Assembly (NCBI GenBank): GCA_017165825.1
Contig: CM029376.1
Location: forward strand, 21,391,952-21,455,951
DNA length: 64,000 nt
Reading direction: 5' to 3'
DNA from: Hepsetus odoe
Lineage: Eukaryota; Chordata; Actinopteri; Characiformes; Hepsetidae
A model generated the notes under the pieces. It was not told where the DNA came from, ran no database searches, and worked only from the letters and a program-made list of their open reading frames with translations. A program made the position numbers and the translations under genes. Every line of letters begins with the position of its first letter. The stretch's first letter is position 1. Of this stretch, positions 41,022-47,996 are shown piece by piece.

Positions 41022-44000
41022 ATGTTACTCTTAGACACAACTGTACCACTATACACTGCAGGATAGAAAATTTATTTTTTTGCCTACTTGATGAGCTCAT
41101 TATCCTGCGGCCTCACACTTGTCTCTCTTCACCTCTGCTTGGACAGGGACCTTTCATTCACTTATTGATTCATTTACTCAATAATTTATTTATTCATCAT
41201 TCCATCCCTTAATCATGAGCTGTGAAGCAGGGGGGATAATGAATCTCAGAAGGAAATAATGAAGGGCACAGTAAAGTTCAGGTTCAGTGATTAGCAAAAA
41301 GATGTCATTGAAAATATATAACCCAACATCTCAAATGTAGTTAGTTCAGACTTCTGAGGTTTTTTTTCAAACTCTTTTTTTGCACTGAAGTAAAATTATC
41401 TAACAAATCATGGAAGAGGATACCTCAACAATTACCACTGCTTAAACTGATTTATGTTGTTTCTGATACTGGATGACCATAGCTACAGAGGAGATGAGAT
41501 GTAAGTATGGTTAGTATGGGTTTGGACAGCGAGGCCTCACACTGAAATCGGTGTTTTCCTTCTCTCTCCACTTTAAGAGGTTTCTAAATACCACAGGTTG
41601 CCATGGGAGCATCTTTCTCTGCCTCCCCTCACTGTCAGTGGATCAGGCTCTCAACCCCCTGCCTGTTACTGCAGGGCTTAATGAATATTTCTCATCACGT
41701 GGCCTCTACACTCACTGCGCAAAGGAAGCTAAAAAGTTAGCCCCCTCTCACGGCCCATTCATCTTCTCCCGACACTACTGCAGTGCTGAAAATCTCGTCC
41801 TCTTTCTTACGCTTCTTTCACTTTTTGTTTCTTTCAGTCCCCATTCTCCTTCTCCTTTTCTGTGCTTCTGTATAAACCTTTCCTCTGTGTTCATTCACTC
41901 TTTGTTTCCTCCATCAGCCAGCAAGGTTTCTCTGCTTTTATCCTTTCCTTCTTTTTCTCATTTCTCCAATACCCCCCCCCCCCCCCACCACCACCACCCC
42001 CTTATTGTGAGTTCACCATCAGGGACAGAATGATTTAATGATAACAACTAAATTAAATAAATCTAAATAAGATCATATGTTTATTTTAAAACCTAGCATT
42101 ATGCAGTTCCTATTTTTTAAATCATCTAATCTTGTGTGTATCCAAGGTGTGATTTTTCTGTTTATCTATTAGGAAGTGTTTGATCAAGCAGTATAATCAT
42201 TATATTTACTCAAAGTGCATTAATTTAAAATAACTAATTATACACAAAGCAGAATCCTTTTGCCTAAACATTGGTAGATTCCCAAATGTCCTTTAGTGTC
42301 AGTAATACATGACCCATCCTGCCTACTGGTGGAGACTAAAAAGTGCTGCATTAGCCAGTCTGACCAGAGGATCCGGAGCAGAGCTATCAAATAACTATCC
42401 ACAGGGATCCAGGGCAGAGAAAGGCTCAGCTCTGGGTCAATGCACTGTTGAGGATCCTCAGAGGTCAGCAGCTTCTCCCAAAAACACTTCTTTCTAGCAA
42501 TTTTACAAGAGCACTGAATGAATTTAGGATTCTAATCAGATGAAAATCAACATGCAAACAAAAAAGGTCCCTTTGTTATTCCCTACATTCCTTTTGAACA
42601 TCTCACTAAAGTACACATAACTGTCTCCAAGCAGATCAAAAAGATCAAAAACAGGATAATCTGGGCTGAAGTAGGAAAGGCCCTTGGTATTTACAAATGA
42701 CTGATTTTAAACATTATGATTAAATAGGTTTCAGTATCAGCACAATTACAGAAAGTAGCCAGAGGGAGGCTTGCCATAAATGTTGTATTGGTGTATTGGG
42801 GGTATTTTTACTCAGGAAAGAAGAGAACGGCTCACCAGATCTTCTATCACCTCCTTCAATGCTGCCACCACCAGAATGAAGAGCAGGGGCACCAGTGTTG
42901 TCCATCGGCCCGTTGGAGAGACATCTGGAATTTGCTGAAACACACATTTTTATTGACACTCACTGGTTACGCTAATTACTAGTGGTTCTCAAACAAGATC
43001 TCAAAAGAGTCAAAAATCTTTATTTAACCCAGCTCCTAACACATATTTACATTTAATTACTTACATTTAATCTAAGTGTCACATGATCTGTCAGTATAAA
43101 CACACCTTTTCTGAAAGGCCCCAGAGGCTGCAACACCATTAAGCAAGAGGTATCACACCATGAAGACCAAGGAGCTCTCCAAACACGTCAGGGACAAAGT
43201 TGTTGAGAAGTACAAGTCAGGGTTGGGTTAAAAAAAAAAAATCTAAATCTTTGATGATCCCCTTGAACACCATCAAACCCATCATCATAATCAGAGAGGC
43301 AGCGCAGACACCAAAGGTAACCCTGAAGGAGTTGCAGAGCTCCACGGCAGAGACAGGAGTATCTGTCCACAGGACCACAATAAGCCGTACACTCCATAGA
43401 GCTGGGCTTTATAGAAGAGTGGCCATTACTTAATGTTAAAAATAAGAAGGCATGTTTAGAGTTTGCCAAAAGGCATGTGGACGACTCCCCAAATGTATGG
43501 AGGAAGATTCTCTGGTCAGACTGAACTTTTCAGCCACCAAGTAAAATGGCGCAAACCCAACACATCCCATCAGCCCAAGAGCACCATCGCCACAGTGAAG
43601 CATGGTGGTGGCAGCATCATGCCGTGGGGATGTTTTTCAGCAGCACGGACTGGGAAATTGGTCTGAGTTGAGGGAAAGATGGATGGTGCTAAAAACAGGG
43701 GTATTCTTGAGCAAAACCTGTGTCAGTCTGCCTGTGATTTGAGACTGGGACGGAGGTTCACCTTCCAGCAGGACAATGACCCGAAGCATACTGCTAAAGC
43801 AACACTCGAGTGGTTTAAGGGGAAACATTTAAATGTGTTGGAATTTCCTAATCAAGGTCCAGACCTCAATCCAATTGAGAATCTGTGGTCAGACTTGAAG
43901 ATTGCTGTTTAAAATCCCAGTGGCAAGATGTAGCAAGCTCATAGAGACTTATCCAAAGCGATTTGCAACTTGCAGCTGTAATTTCGGTAAAAGGTGGCTC

Positions 44001-44072
44001 TACAAAGTCCTGACTTTTTGTTATTTTGTCCTATTTGTTGTTTGCTTCATAATAATAATAATATATATATAT

Positions 44073-44160
<88 letters not shown>

Positions 44161-47113
44161 TTTTTGCAAGGCACTGTATACACTGAGTACTAATTATAGC
44201 TACAGATAGATTGTTTCTTTCAAAGTTTGTAATCAAGGAAGAGAAAGACTCGCAAATTCTAAGACTGTGTCAACTTTAGGTTTGCACTCCACATAGCATC
44301 CATCTTTGAAATCTGTTGTGAATTTCTCATTTTCAGGGACATGAAGGCAAATGACAGATTGTGTCCTTCATAATGGATTTCTCCCTCCCATGGAACTCCC
44401 ACGTTTCTCCCCAAGGTTTTTCTGTGTATGAGCGTTTGTGTTGGTACTGGTGTGTGTTTGTTATTTGTCAACAGGAGGCGAGAATAATGCCCTGAGGGCA
44501 GGCCATCCAACATTGAACTGACAGGTAGGAGTGGAGATGTGTGAGCAGAAGTTAACAACTAAGCTCATAGAAAATCATTCTTCAACTGAACTGCTGATAA
44601 TTCTTACATGGACTGTTCCGCAAACAGCTGTATATGGTTCTAATGATCTGCAGACTGTTTTAATGTCTCTACAGACTGCCTGGAAAGCTAATTAGTCAAC
44701 CAAATTATTCCATGAGTAAAATTAATGTCTGGCTAGTTAAAAAAAATAATCAGTGGTATCATATTTGAAAAATGTTATCAAAAACTATAAATATAATAAA
44801 AGTTTTATTTCACGCTTCATATACAGAAAAGCATCACACTAAACCCATTTTCATAACTCACAAATAGTCATTTTGTGTCATAAACCAAATGTACAGTCTG
44901 CTCCAAAAGTACTGGGACAGCAAGACAACATAACTTGTTATAGACATTTTTGTCTGAGATGGAAGATCAAATCAAATGTTCACCCTTTTCTCCTGCTGTT
45001 TACATCTAGATATGATGAATTACAAAGAACAAAGTGCCTTTTGTATCTAAGCAGCTAGTTTTTCAAGTGAGCAAAAGTACTTAATCAGCTTACAGGCTCA
45101 CACAGGTGCATCCTGTTCGACTGATTGTTGAACTGGCTGTTGCTTTGGATTTTACCTTTGAAGACTGCAAGGGAACACTAAAAAGCACGTTTTTGAAGTT
45201 GAGAAAGAAGGAAAAATTCATAAGAAGCAATGGGAAATAGAATTATGAAATCTATTTAATCTGTCTGTTCATTTATAGTGAAACGCAGCAGCAAGGCTAT
45301 GGTACAAAACATGCTGCCATGTTAACAAATCCCATTCTCTGATATCAAATTCATCTTTTGATCACAACATAATGCCTTCAGTGCACAGAACAAACAAATA
45401 AATTGGACTAGCTGATCAAAACCTTTAGGAAGGTTTTTCAGGAAGCTCTTTATGGGAAATATCTAAATGACCAAGTGAGTCAGCAAGCTGAAGCAAAATC
45501 CTGGAGAGGACATTTTGGTTTCTACAAAAGGTTCTACAGAATGCTCTATTATGCTATAGTCTAAAAAGACTCATTAAATGAGGTGAGGAAATAAAATAAA
45601 AAGTTTATAAAAATAATAAAAGTTTTACATTTACATTAACAGCATTTAGCAGATGCTCTTATCCAGAGCGACTTACAACAGTGCTTTGTTTCCACGTTAG
45701 ATCATCATATTAGTAACCAGCTCAGATCAGCTACTGCTGATTAACTATTACAACCTATGCATCAAACGTAGTAACCCTGTTTTTATTATTTTTTTAAATA
45801 TAAGAGGAAAGAAAGAGCAGAGGGTTCTTGTTTTAGGTGGCACTTAGTTGAAAGAAAGAAGCAAAAAACCCGATCACTTATACAAGCAGAACCAAATTTT
45901 CTATTATTAACCGGCCCAAAGCTAAACTAAAACTGTTCTTTAAAGAGAGAGAATTTGTGTTGTCAAAGCGCATCCTGAAATATTTAACCCTATCGTAACC
46001 GGAAAGCCTGGCAAACAGCTGATAGCATCAGCTGAGAGCATGGGCAGCATGGGTAGCTTGTTTCTGAGGGAAGATATTCAATAGCATGCAAGAAACAAAA
46101 TCCCCTTCAATCTAGGGTTAACTTTGCTTTCTCACATCACACAGTAGTGACAGCACAGCACAGCGCTGCTGGCCAGCAAACCACATTGGAACACATCGGT
46201 GTGTTTTTCCAGTGCAGTGTATCAAAATATCAAAGCACACCTGGTAAACTTCTGTTGACTTGGCTTTCCTTTGGCAATCGTTGCTTGAGTAAATCATGGC
46301 TTGAGTAAAATTTACCCAAGCTGTAAGCCACACCTTACCTGCAGTAATTCATCTCTGTGCCTCTGTGCCTGCTGGGCTCTCCTCAGCAGCATGTCTGCTT
46401 ATTCAAGGTCGCTGCGCTGACAGCTGCGTAATGAAGACACAGACCACCTGCGCTTCAAAGCTCTCTCTCCTCTTTTTCTCACCTCTTTCTCTCTCTCGCT
46501 CTCTTTCTCCCAAGGTCATCAGTTCAAGTAAGCAAGTATACACTCGGTGCTTATATCTGACAGTATGTTAACTAAAAACGGGAGCTCCTATATGTTCTGC
46601 ACCCACCTGCTAATTTAAAAAAGTTACTCCATTCTTACTTTCTCCTATTTGTGGCAGATGCTTTTATCCAAAGCATGACGCCCAATGTTACATGACGTAC
46701 ATGAGTGTAGTGCAAGCCCAAGAAATGCTGCAGGGTGGAGGCTAGCCTGGATAGAGAATTGAAGTCCCAGTCTGCTATACGCTTGTACTACAGTGCAACA
46801 CTACTACTGTACTACAGGCTAAAACAGAATTATGAAAAAGGTATAAACGATTACATACATTGTCTTTGTTAAACTAGAATGCACATTTAATCCATGGAAA
46901 AGATGACTACCAGTAAGTCTGTGGGGATATCTAAAGATCATCCCGTTATTAAATTGAGCCTGATGTGTACCTTCAGCAGTGAAAGCTGGTGGGTGTGATC
47001 GTAGAACTCTTACCTGCAGCAGGGCTATAAATAGGAAGAAGGAGTTGGCTGCTCTTCTGAACTGAGAGTAAAGAAACCGTGGCAGGAATGTAAGCACGTT
47101 GTACTTTGCTGTG
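1661..47113 (-). CDS. atp8a1: P4-ATPase phospholipid flippase, ATP8A1-like (partial gene, 23 exons seen)
   Basis: Class-1 P4-ATPases, with a CDC50/TMEM30 partner, move phosphatidylserine and phosphatidylethanolamine from the outer to the cytosolic leaflet of plasma, Golgi and endosomal membranes. The minus-strand exons read in order: TM1, TM2, actuator domain with DGET, TM3-TM4 with PISL, the DKTGT phosphorylation site, nucleotide-binding domain with KGA, and P domain with TGDK. All carry AG acceptors and GT donors, and phases join between adjacent exons. ATP8A1 is preferred over ATP8A2 because the segment after TM3 reads YGGAANFGLNFLTFIILFNN and the exon after the DKTGT lysines reads CTIAGVAYG, both ATP8A1-like. 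N-terminal exon(s), one exon of about 65 nt between 1833 and 12924, and all exons after 1661 (P-domain end, TM5-TM10, tail) are not seen. Coordinates are the outer limits of recognised exons, not the whole gene. I see no frameshift in any exon. Confidence 0.93.
1891..2148 (-). repeat. tRNA-derived SINE, family 1
   Basis: Head at the right: GCGGTGGCTTAGTGGT-type A box near 2130-2145 and a GGTTCGATTCC B box near 2085-2095, tail rich in CTTTCACTTT near 1891-1920. These are polymerase III internal promoter boxes of a tRNA-like head. Same family as eight other copies in this window. Confidence 0.88.
4122..4162. repeat. (GT)n microsatellite
   Basis: Uninterrupted GT repeat, about 20 units, in an intron. 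Generates spurious Cys-Val open frames. Confidence 0.97.
4313..4374. repeat. (CA)n / CACCCA microsatellite
   Basis: Imperfect CACCCA units passing into pure CA. Opposite strand sense to the GT tract 150 bases to its left. Confidence 0.95.
4870..5200 (-). repeat. tRNA-derived SINE, family 2 (DANA/V-SINE-like)
   Basis: Reads on the minus strand from a GGGCGGTGCAGTTGCGCAGTGGGTAG-like tRNA head at 5200 through a GGTTCCATTCCCAGG B-box region to the fish-SINE core (agtccatcgcagg- and cctatcccag-like strings on the plus strand). These strings recur in many fish genomes. Confidence 0.85.
5200..5301. repeat. Exact 51-bp tandem duplication
   Basis: Two identical 51-base copies, 5200-5250 and 5251-5301, starting at the tRNA-head edge of the adjacent SINE. 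No differences between copies, so the event is recent or an assembly artefact. Confidence 0.97.
7111..7352 (-). repeat. tRNA-derived SINE, family 1
   Basis: Head at the right (GGCAGCAGTGGCCTTGTGGTT), B box GGGTTCGAATCCC near 7290-7303, body with the acgtgtg and gcagctattta strings shared by the other copies. Confidence 0.88.
8710..8749. repeat. (GA)n microsatellite
   Basis: Pure GA repeat, 20 units, in an intron. Confidence 0.97.
9887..9924. repeat. (GT)n microsatellite
   Basis: Pure GT repeat, 19 units, in an intron. Confidence 0.97.
12319..12438 (-). mobile_element. Non-LTR retrotransposon ORF2 C-terminal scrap
   Basis: The minus strand reads HVQRSDNENIGERTLRMEIP then GKRKRGRPKRRFMDVVRES without a stop. 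GHVQRRD...GRPKRRFMD is a very common C-terminal string of fish LINE ORF2 proteins. Only about 40 codons survive. Confidence 0.85.
12924..13062 (-). CDS. atp8a1: atp8a1 exon: P domain with TGDK
   Basis: 139 nt, acceptor catag, donor gtaact. Reads NLQLLGATAIEDKLQDRVPE, TIETLMKADIKIWILTGDKQ and ETAINI plus one base of glycine. GATAIEDKLQ and LTGDKxETA are P-domain signatures. Confidence 0.97.
13611..13635. repeat. (GA)n microsatellite
   Basis: GA-rich tract beginning about 13590 with a pure core here. Confidence 0.93.
14181..14207. repeat. (TG)n microsatellite next to a 5' splice site
   Basis: Pure TG repeat; on the coding (minus) strand it is a CA repeat starting within eight bases of the donor of the exon at 14215-14354. 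Confidence 0.97.
14215..14354 (-). CDS. atp8a1: atp8a1 exon: return to P domain
   Basis: 140 nt, acceptor ctgtag, donor gtctgt. Completes G, then LRTLCFAVADISESLYHQWQ, EVHNRACTSLQNRALKMEES and YELIEK. LRTLCxAxxxIxE is conserved. The donor is weak, and a pure CA repeat on the coding strand begins within eight bases of it (14181-14207 in window coordinates). Confidence 0.96.
14898..14982 (-). CDS. atp8a1: atp8a1 exon: nucleotide-binding domain
   Basis: 85 nt, acceptor ttaaag, donor gtgaga. Reads DTVIYDRLADNSRYKDITLK then HLEQFATE and one base of a glycine. Joins CKGA-DTVIYDRL across the intron, as in the family. Confidence 0.97.
15691..15760 (-). CDS. atp8a1: atp8a1 exon: KGA motif
   Basis: 70 nt, acceptor cctcag, donor gtgagt. 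Completes S, then ARKRMSVIMRTPSGKIRLYC and KGA. RKRMSVIxRTPxGxxxLYCKGA is the classic P-type ATPase N-domain signature, its lysine contacting ATP. Confidence 0.97.
15782..15817. repeat. (CAT)n microsatellite
   Basis: ATC/CAT trinucleotide repeat in the short intron between the exons at 15691-15760 and 15924-15973. Confidence 0.95.
15924..15973 (-). CDS. atp8a1: atp8a1 micro-exon: nucleotide-binding domain
   Basis: 50 nt, phase 0 start, ends with AG of a split serine. Acceptor ggtgaag after a CT-rich tract, donor gtacag. Reads LGEEEKYELLHVLEFT. The acceptor sits in a near-direct repeat (cttggtgaag occurs around both sides), so the start could be misplaced by a few codons, but this choice keeps phase and homology. 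Confidence 0.88.
16356..16459. repeat. (GA)n-(GAAA)n compound microsatellite
   Basis: GA repeat passing into GAAA tetranucleotide repeats; polypurine tract of about 100 bases. Confidence 0.97.
16706..16920 (-). repeat. tRNA-derived SINE, family 3
   Basis: Head at the right: GGTGGCGGTGGTCTAGTGGT A box and GGTTCGAATCCC B box near 16835-16850. Tail contains the widely shared fish string catttagcagacgctcttatcc (here at about 16718-16742). Confidence 0.88.
16988..17070 (-). CDS. atp8a1: atp8a1 exon: nucleotide-binding domain
   Basis: 83 nt, acceptor tctcag, donor gtaagt. Completes D, then EGALVRAARNLGFVFSARTP and DSVIVES. With the previous exon it gives the ASPDEGALVRAA motif of the N domain. 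Confidence 0.97.
18840..18920 (-). repeat. Dispersed fish repeat fragment
   Basis: Contains ttttattcatatagtgcttttcc and cagcagctttacaaa-like strings, common in a dispersed fish repeat (GTAAAGCTGCTTT...GCGCTATACAAATAAA). A related stretch lies at 52860-53045. Family name not certain. Confidence 0.6.
19338..19420. repeat. Inverted repeat, MITE-like remnant
   Basis: Arms at 19338-19354 (catgtataaatcgcaca) and 19404-19420, reverse-complementary with a few mismatches. The CATGTATAA-TCGCAC and GAGAAAATACGGTA strings resemble ends of a dispersed DNA transposon. Confidence 0.5.
19494..19599 (-). CDS. atp8a1: atp8a1 exon: start of nucleotide-binding domain
   Basis: 106 nt, acceptor ctcacag, donor gtttgt. 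Reads PTAPVIMEFMTMMAICHTAV then PERNEDTITYQAASP and one base of an aspartate. MTMMAICHTAVPE and YQAASP are family signatures. Confidence 0.96.
19961..20028. repeat. (AT)n-(CA)n-(AT)n microsatellite
   Basis: AT repeat, short CA block, then AT repeat, 110 bases from the donor of the exon at 20139-20211. Confidence 0.95.
20139..20211 (-). CDS. atp8a1: atp8a1 exon: linker into N domain
   Basis: 73 nt, acceptor ctgcag, donor gtaagt. Completes a glycine, then HSSHSMEEPGFNDPILLENL and QSNH. LLENLQxNH is conserved in ATP8A1; the first half is a variable, serine-rich linker. It begins HSS like the cassette exon upstream. Confidence 0.9.
20212..23481. other. atp8a1 intron
   Basis: Intron between the linker exon and the 45-nt cassette exon. 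Only short CA-rich runs near 21270, 22075 and 22325; no exon or repeat family recognised. Confidence 0.7.
23482..23526 (-). CDS. atp8a1: atp8a1 45-nt cassette exon
   Basis: Acceptor aacag, donor gtaagc. One base completes the glycine from the DKTGT exon, then HSSEVEDGSFAEED and two bases of another glycine: exactly 45 nt and phase-neutral, so it can be included or skipped. Its place matches a 15-residue segment that, as I recall, separates long and short mammalian ATP8A1 isoforms. The sequence is acidic and not closely like mammals; support is from splice sites, phase and length. Confidence 0.78.
25622..25676. repeat. (CT)n microsatellite
   Basis: CT repeat passing into CCCTCT units. Confidence 0.97.
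27797..28024 (-). repeat. tRNA-derived SINE, family 1, with internal duplication
   Basis: Head GGGGCAGCGGTGGCCTAGTGGTT at the right end. A 20-base unit is repeated in tandem at 27929-27948 and 27949-27968 (one mismatch) next to the B box. Confidence 0.9.
29088..29334 (-). repeat. tRNA-derived SINE, family 1
   Basis: Well-preserved copy. A box GGTGGCCTAGTGGTTAGGG and B box GGTTCGATTCCC at its right part, CACTTTC-type tail at its left. Part of the acgtgtg body segment is deleted relative to other copies. Confidence 0.92.
30525..30563. repeat. (GT)n microsatellite
   Basis: GT repeat with one CT interruption, in the intron after the DKTGT exon. Confidence 0.95.
30688..30734. repeat. (GT)n microsatellite near a donor site
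   Basis: GT repeat with CT and GC interruptions. On the coding strand it is a CA repeat beginning about 33 bases after the DKTGT exon donor. Confidence 0.95.
30767..30855 (-). CDS. atp8a1: atp8a1 exon: DKTGT phosphorylation site
   Basis: 89 nt, acceptor ctacag, donor gtaagg. Reads VKYIFSDKTGTLTCNVMQFK and KCTIAGVAY plus two bases of a glycine. The aspartate of DKTGT is the phosphorylated residue of the catalytic cycle. A CA-type microsatellite on the coding strand begins about 33 bases into the following intron. Confidence 0.98.
31300..31377 (-). CDS. atp8a1: atp8a1 exon: TM4 to P domain
   Basis: 78 nt, phase 0 at both ends, acceptor ctgtttcag-like with CAG just upstream, donor gtactg. Reads DTDMLYEATNTPAMARTSNL and NEELGQ. 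ARTSNLNEELGQ immediately precedes the phosphorylation site in all ATP8A proteins. Confidence 0.97.
31933..32060 (-). CDS. atp8a1: atp8a1 exon: TM4 with PISL motif
   Basis: 128 nt, acceptor ttacag, donor gtgagt. Completes a tyrosine, then GGAANFGLNFLTFIILFNNL, IPISLLVTLEVIKFIQAYFI and NW. TM4 carries PISL, whose isoleucine forms part of the lipid path in ATP8A-type flippases. Confidence 0.97.
32874..32900. repeat. (GA)n microsatellite
   Basis: Pure GA core inside a longer GA-rich tract (about 32760-32900). Confidence 0.95.
33569..33596. repeat. Perfect 12-bp inverted repeat with 4-base loop
   Basis: Arms tggctgacaaac (33569-33580) and its exact complement (33585-33596) around TTGA. Could form a hairpin in DNA or RNA. 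Confidence 0.9.
34701..34737. repeat. (GA)n microsatellite
   Basis: Pure GA repeat followed by an A/G-rich stretch to about 34950. Confidence 0.96.
35577..35742 (-). CDS. atp8a1: atp8a1 exon: TM3
   Basis: 166 nt, acceptor ctacag, donor gtaagg. Starts NSTRPPLKLSNVERITNFQI; TM3 is LVLFGCLLAISLVCSIGQTI; then an extracytosolic loop WKYQYGNEAWYMDLN and one base of a tyrosine. The loop is the most divergent part compared with mammals. Confidence 0.96.
36182..36293 (-). CDS. atp8a1: atp8a1 exon: end of actuator domain
   Basis: 112 nt, acceptor atccag, donor gtgagc. One base completes a serine, then TVPLGPDQILLRGAQLRNTQ and WVHGIVVYTGHDTKLMQ. LRGxxLRNT and YTGxDTKLMQ are signature strings before TM3. 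Confidence 0.97.
36789..36916 (-). CDS. atp8a1: atp8a1 exon: actuator domain
   Basis: 128 nt, acceptor tctag, donor gtgtgg. Reads GLQITSEIKDIDSLMRLSGR, then MECESPNRHLYEFVGNIRLD and GH, followed by two bases of a serine codon. The ECESPNRHLY and GNIRLDG strings are strongly conserved in ATP8A1. Confidence 0.96.
37053..37122 (-). CDS. atp8a1: atp8a1 exon: DGET motif
   Basis: 70 nt, acceptor cctag, donor gtgagt. One base completes the split serine left by either alternative exon, then EPQGMCYIETSNLDGETNLK and IRQ. DGET is the P4-ATPase form of the actuator dephosphorylation motif; its glutamate is catalytic. Confidence 0.97.
38461..38534 (-). CDS. atp8a1: atp8a1 alternative exon, version b
   Basis: 74 nt, phase 0 start, ends with AG of a split serine. 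Acceptor ttaag preceded by a rather poor pyrimidine tract; donor gtcaga is weak. Reads VAVGEVVRASNGDHLPADLI then ILSS. This version is closer to the canonical mammalian ATP8A1 sequence, with NGxHLPADLI, than version a. It lies 799 bases downstream of version a in transcription order. Confidence 0.9.
39334..39407 (-). CDS. atp8a1: atp8a1 alternative exon, version a
   Basis: 74 nt: 24 codons plus AG of a split serine. Acceptor ttacag, donor gtagag. Reads VVVGDIVKINGKDYVPADAI then LLSS, an actuator-domain beta-strand segment ending in the PAD motif. Length and phases are identical to 38461-38534, which encodes the same segment in different words, so only one can be used per transcript without breaking the domain. 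See findings. Confidence 0.9.
40615..40655 (-). CDS. atp8a1: atp8a1 micro-exon: actuator domain
   Basis: 41 nt, acceptor ctctcag, donor gtactg. Two bases complete a valine, then LRNGAWEIVHWEK. Ends in phase 0 just before the tandem pair of alternative exons at 39334-39407 and 38461-38534. Confidence 0.95.
40720..40746. repeat. (GA)n microsatellite
   Basis: GA repeat between the two actuator micro-exons, about 65 bases upstream (coding strand) of the 40615-40655 acceptor, where it reads as a CT tract. Confidence 0.96.
40815..40860 (-). CDS. atp8a1: atp8a1 micro-exon: start of actuator domain
   Basis: 46 nt, acceptor tttgcag, donor gtaaaa, leaving one base of a split valine codon. Encodes KRHKADNVVNKKETQ, the charged helix after TM2 (KRHKADNxxN is a flippase signature). 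A long CT/TG-type microsatellite on the coding strand lies about 50 bases upstream of its acceptor. Confidence 0.95.
40912..41019. repeat. (CA)n-(GA)n compound microsatellite
   Basis: CA repeat followed by long GA repeat. On the coding strand it is CT then TG, ending about 50 bases before the acceptor of the 46-nt micro-exon. Confidence 0.97.
41972..41986. repeat. Poly-C run
   Basis: Fifteen consecutive C followed by ACC units, inside a pyrimidine-rich stretch from about 41810. A likely spot for assembly length errors. Confidence 0.95.
42836..42934 (-). CDS. atp8a1: atp8a1 exon: TM1-TM2 loop and TM2
   Basis: 99 nt, phase 0 at both ends, acceptor tttcag, donor gtgagc. Reads QIPDVSPTGRWTTLVPLLFI then LVVAALKEVIEDL. 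The QIPDVSPTGR loop is nearly invariant in ATP8A proteins and the rest is TM2 leading into the actuator domain. It joins in frame to the exon ending IALLQ. Confidence 0.95.
43097..44055 (+). mobile_element. Tc1-like DNA transposon remnant
   Basis: Plus-strand pieces of a Tc1/mariner transposase in changing frames: MKTKELSKHVRDKVVEKYKS (43160 on), KVTLKELQSSTAETGVSVHR, ILWSD, TVKHGGGSIMPWGCFSAART, FTFQQDNDPKHTAKATLEWF and GPDLNPIENLWSDLKIAV. These cover the DNA-binding domain and the D, D and E of the catalytic triad. The middle of the N-terminal half is deleted and several frameshifts exist, so it cannot be active. Confidence 0.92.
44077..44151. repeat. (AC)n microsatellite
   Basis: Pure AC repeat, about 37 units, preceded by AT and AAT repeats; abuts the 3' part of the Tc1-like remnant. 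Confidence 0.97.
44890..45260 (+). mobile_element. Tc1-like DNA transposon, 5' part only
   Basis: Starts with the TCTGCTCCAAAAGTACTGGG terminal-repeat string common in fish Tc1-like elements, with a second internal copy-like GAGCAAAAGTACT at about 45069, then the start of a decayed transposase region (attttgaagttgagaaagaagg-like). The rest of the element is missing. Confidence 0.7.
45624..45700 (+). repeat. SINE family 3 tail fragment
   Basis: Contains the cagcatttagcagatgctcttatcc string (45641-45665) followed by agagcgactta, as in the tail of the SINE at 16706-16920. Confidence 0.8.
46648..46805 (+). repeat. Diverged SINE family 3 fragment
   Basis: Begins with gcagatgcttttatccaaagc and continues with an old, diverged body. 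Weaker match than the 45624 fragment. Confidence 0.55.
47014..47113 (-). CDS. atp8a1: atp8a1 exon: entry to TM1
   Basis: 100 nt, acceptor ttccag, donor gtaaga. It begins in the middle of a serine codon (third base C) and reads TAKYNVLTFLPRFLYSQFRR then AANSFFLFIALLQ, the conserved amphipathic lead and first transmembrane segment of class-1 P4-ATPases. This is the most N-terminal exon I can recognise. The upstream exon, expected to end in an NNHV-type motif plus two bases of the split serine codon, was not found. Confidence 0.95.
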
Positions 47114-47730
47114 CTGGAACAGAAAACAAGAAGAGGAGAATCAGTTTACAATATCAGATATGATACTCTCATGACCACTCAAACTACCACAGTCCACAAG
47201 ACCCTAGCCAAGTATCCTGTCCAAGTAGCGTTGTCATAATCCTAGTAATTTTGGTCAAAACTGAGATCACAATTTTTTTACATGATCACTCATGGATTTT
47301 GGAATCATCATGTGTTTATTAAACTTGTCTATATAACAGAATTTAATCCATTTTCCTTTTTTAAAGCTTCAAATTTGAATTGAAAGCTTTTATAAAAATG
47401 TATATAAGTAAGATATGTGCACTGATGCAGACTATTGAAAACCCCTGGACGAGGTGTTTACCCAGAAACACCTGCCTGTTAATATGGTCTGCTTTCAGAG
47501 ACAAGTGCATGCAGGTGACGGTATTTCTACCAGTGCTGAAGAGGAACCAGTGGCTGGAAAACACAGATTTCTGTATCAGATTGGACGGCAACGGGTAGAG
47601 TGCCTCCACCACTCTAGAGGGTCCTTCTCAGCTTCAGCGATTTCCTCCACTAATAGTTTTATGCTGATAATTTTTTTATAAAGTCACTTGATGTCAAAAT
47701 CATAATCATAAAATTCAATAAACTAATCAA

Positions 47731-47760
47731 GAGAGAGAGAGAGCGAGAGAGAGAGAAGAG
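47731..47760. repeat. (GA)n microsatellite
   Basis: GA repeat with one CG interruption. Confidence 0.94.
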
Positions 47761-47958
47761 AGATGAAGAGAACACCAATAAGGAAGCATTAGAGTGTGTG
47801 AGAAATAGAAAGTAAAGCCATGAGCTTTGCTGGCAGACGGTTGGCAGAGTTTCAGAATTTTATCTGATTTATACCCACATTACGGTGAAGCCTGTTAGTG
47901 CATGCACTTTGGGGTGAATACATAAATATATATGCCTCACTCCATATCCTCCCACCCC

Positions 47959-47996
47959 ACACACGCACGCACATGCACACGCACACGCACACACGT
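47959..47996. repeat. CACACG/CACGCA microsatellite
   Basis: Imperfect CA repeat with G interruptions. Confidence 0.93.

Larger units (their letters stand above)
42935..47013. other. atp8a1 intron with transposon remnants
   Basis: Intron between TM1 and TM2 exons. Carries the Tc1-like pieces, AC repeat and SINE fragments listed separately; the rest is unrecognised AT-rich sequence. Confidence 0.75.

Noticed and set aside
41551..42033. 160-residue plus-strand open frame
   Set aside because: Composition is biased (Ser, Phe, Leu, Pro from pyrimidine tracts and a poly-C run), with no domain and no splice partner; it lies inside an atp8a1 intron on the opposite strand.
1661..47113. Assignment of the flippase as ATP8A2
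   Set aside because: ATP8A2 differs around TM4 and after DKTGT; the window reads YGGAANFGLNFLTFIILFNN and CTIAGVAYG, as in ATP8A1.
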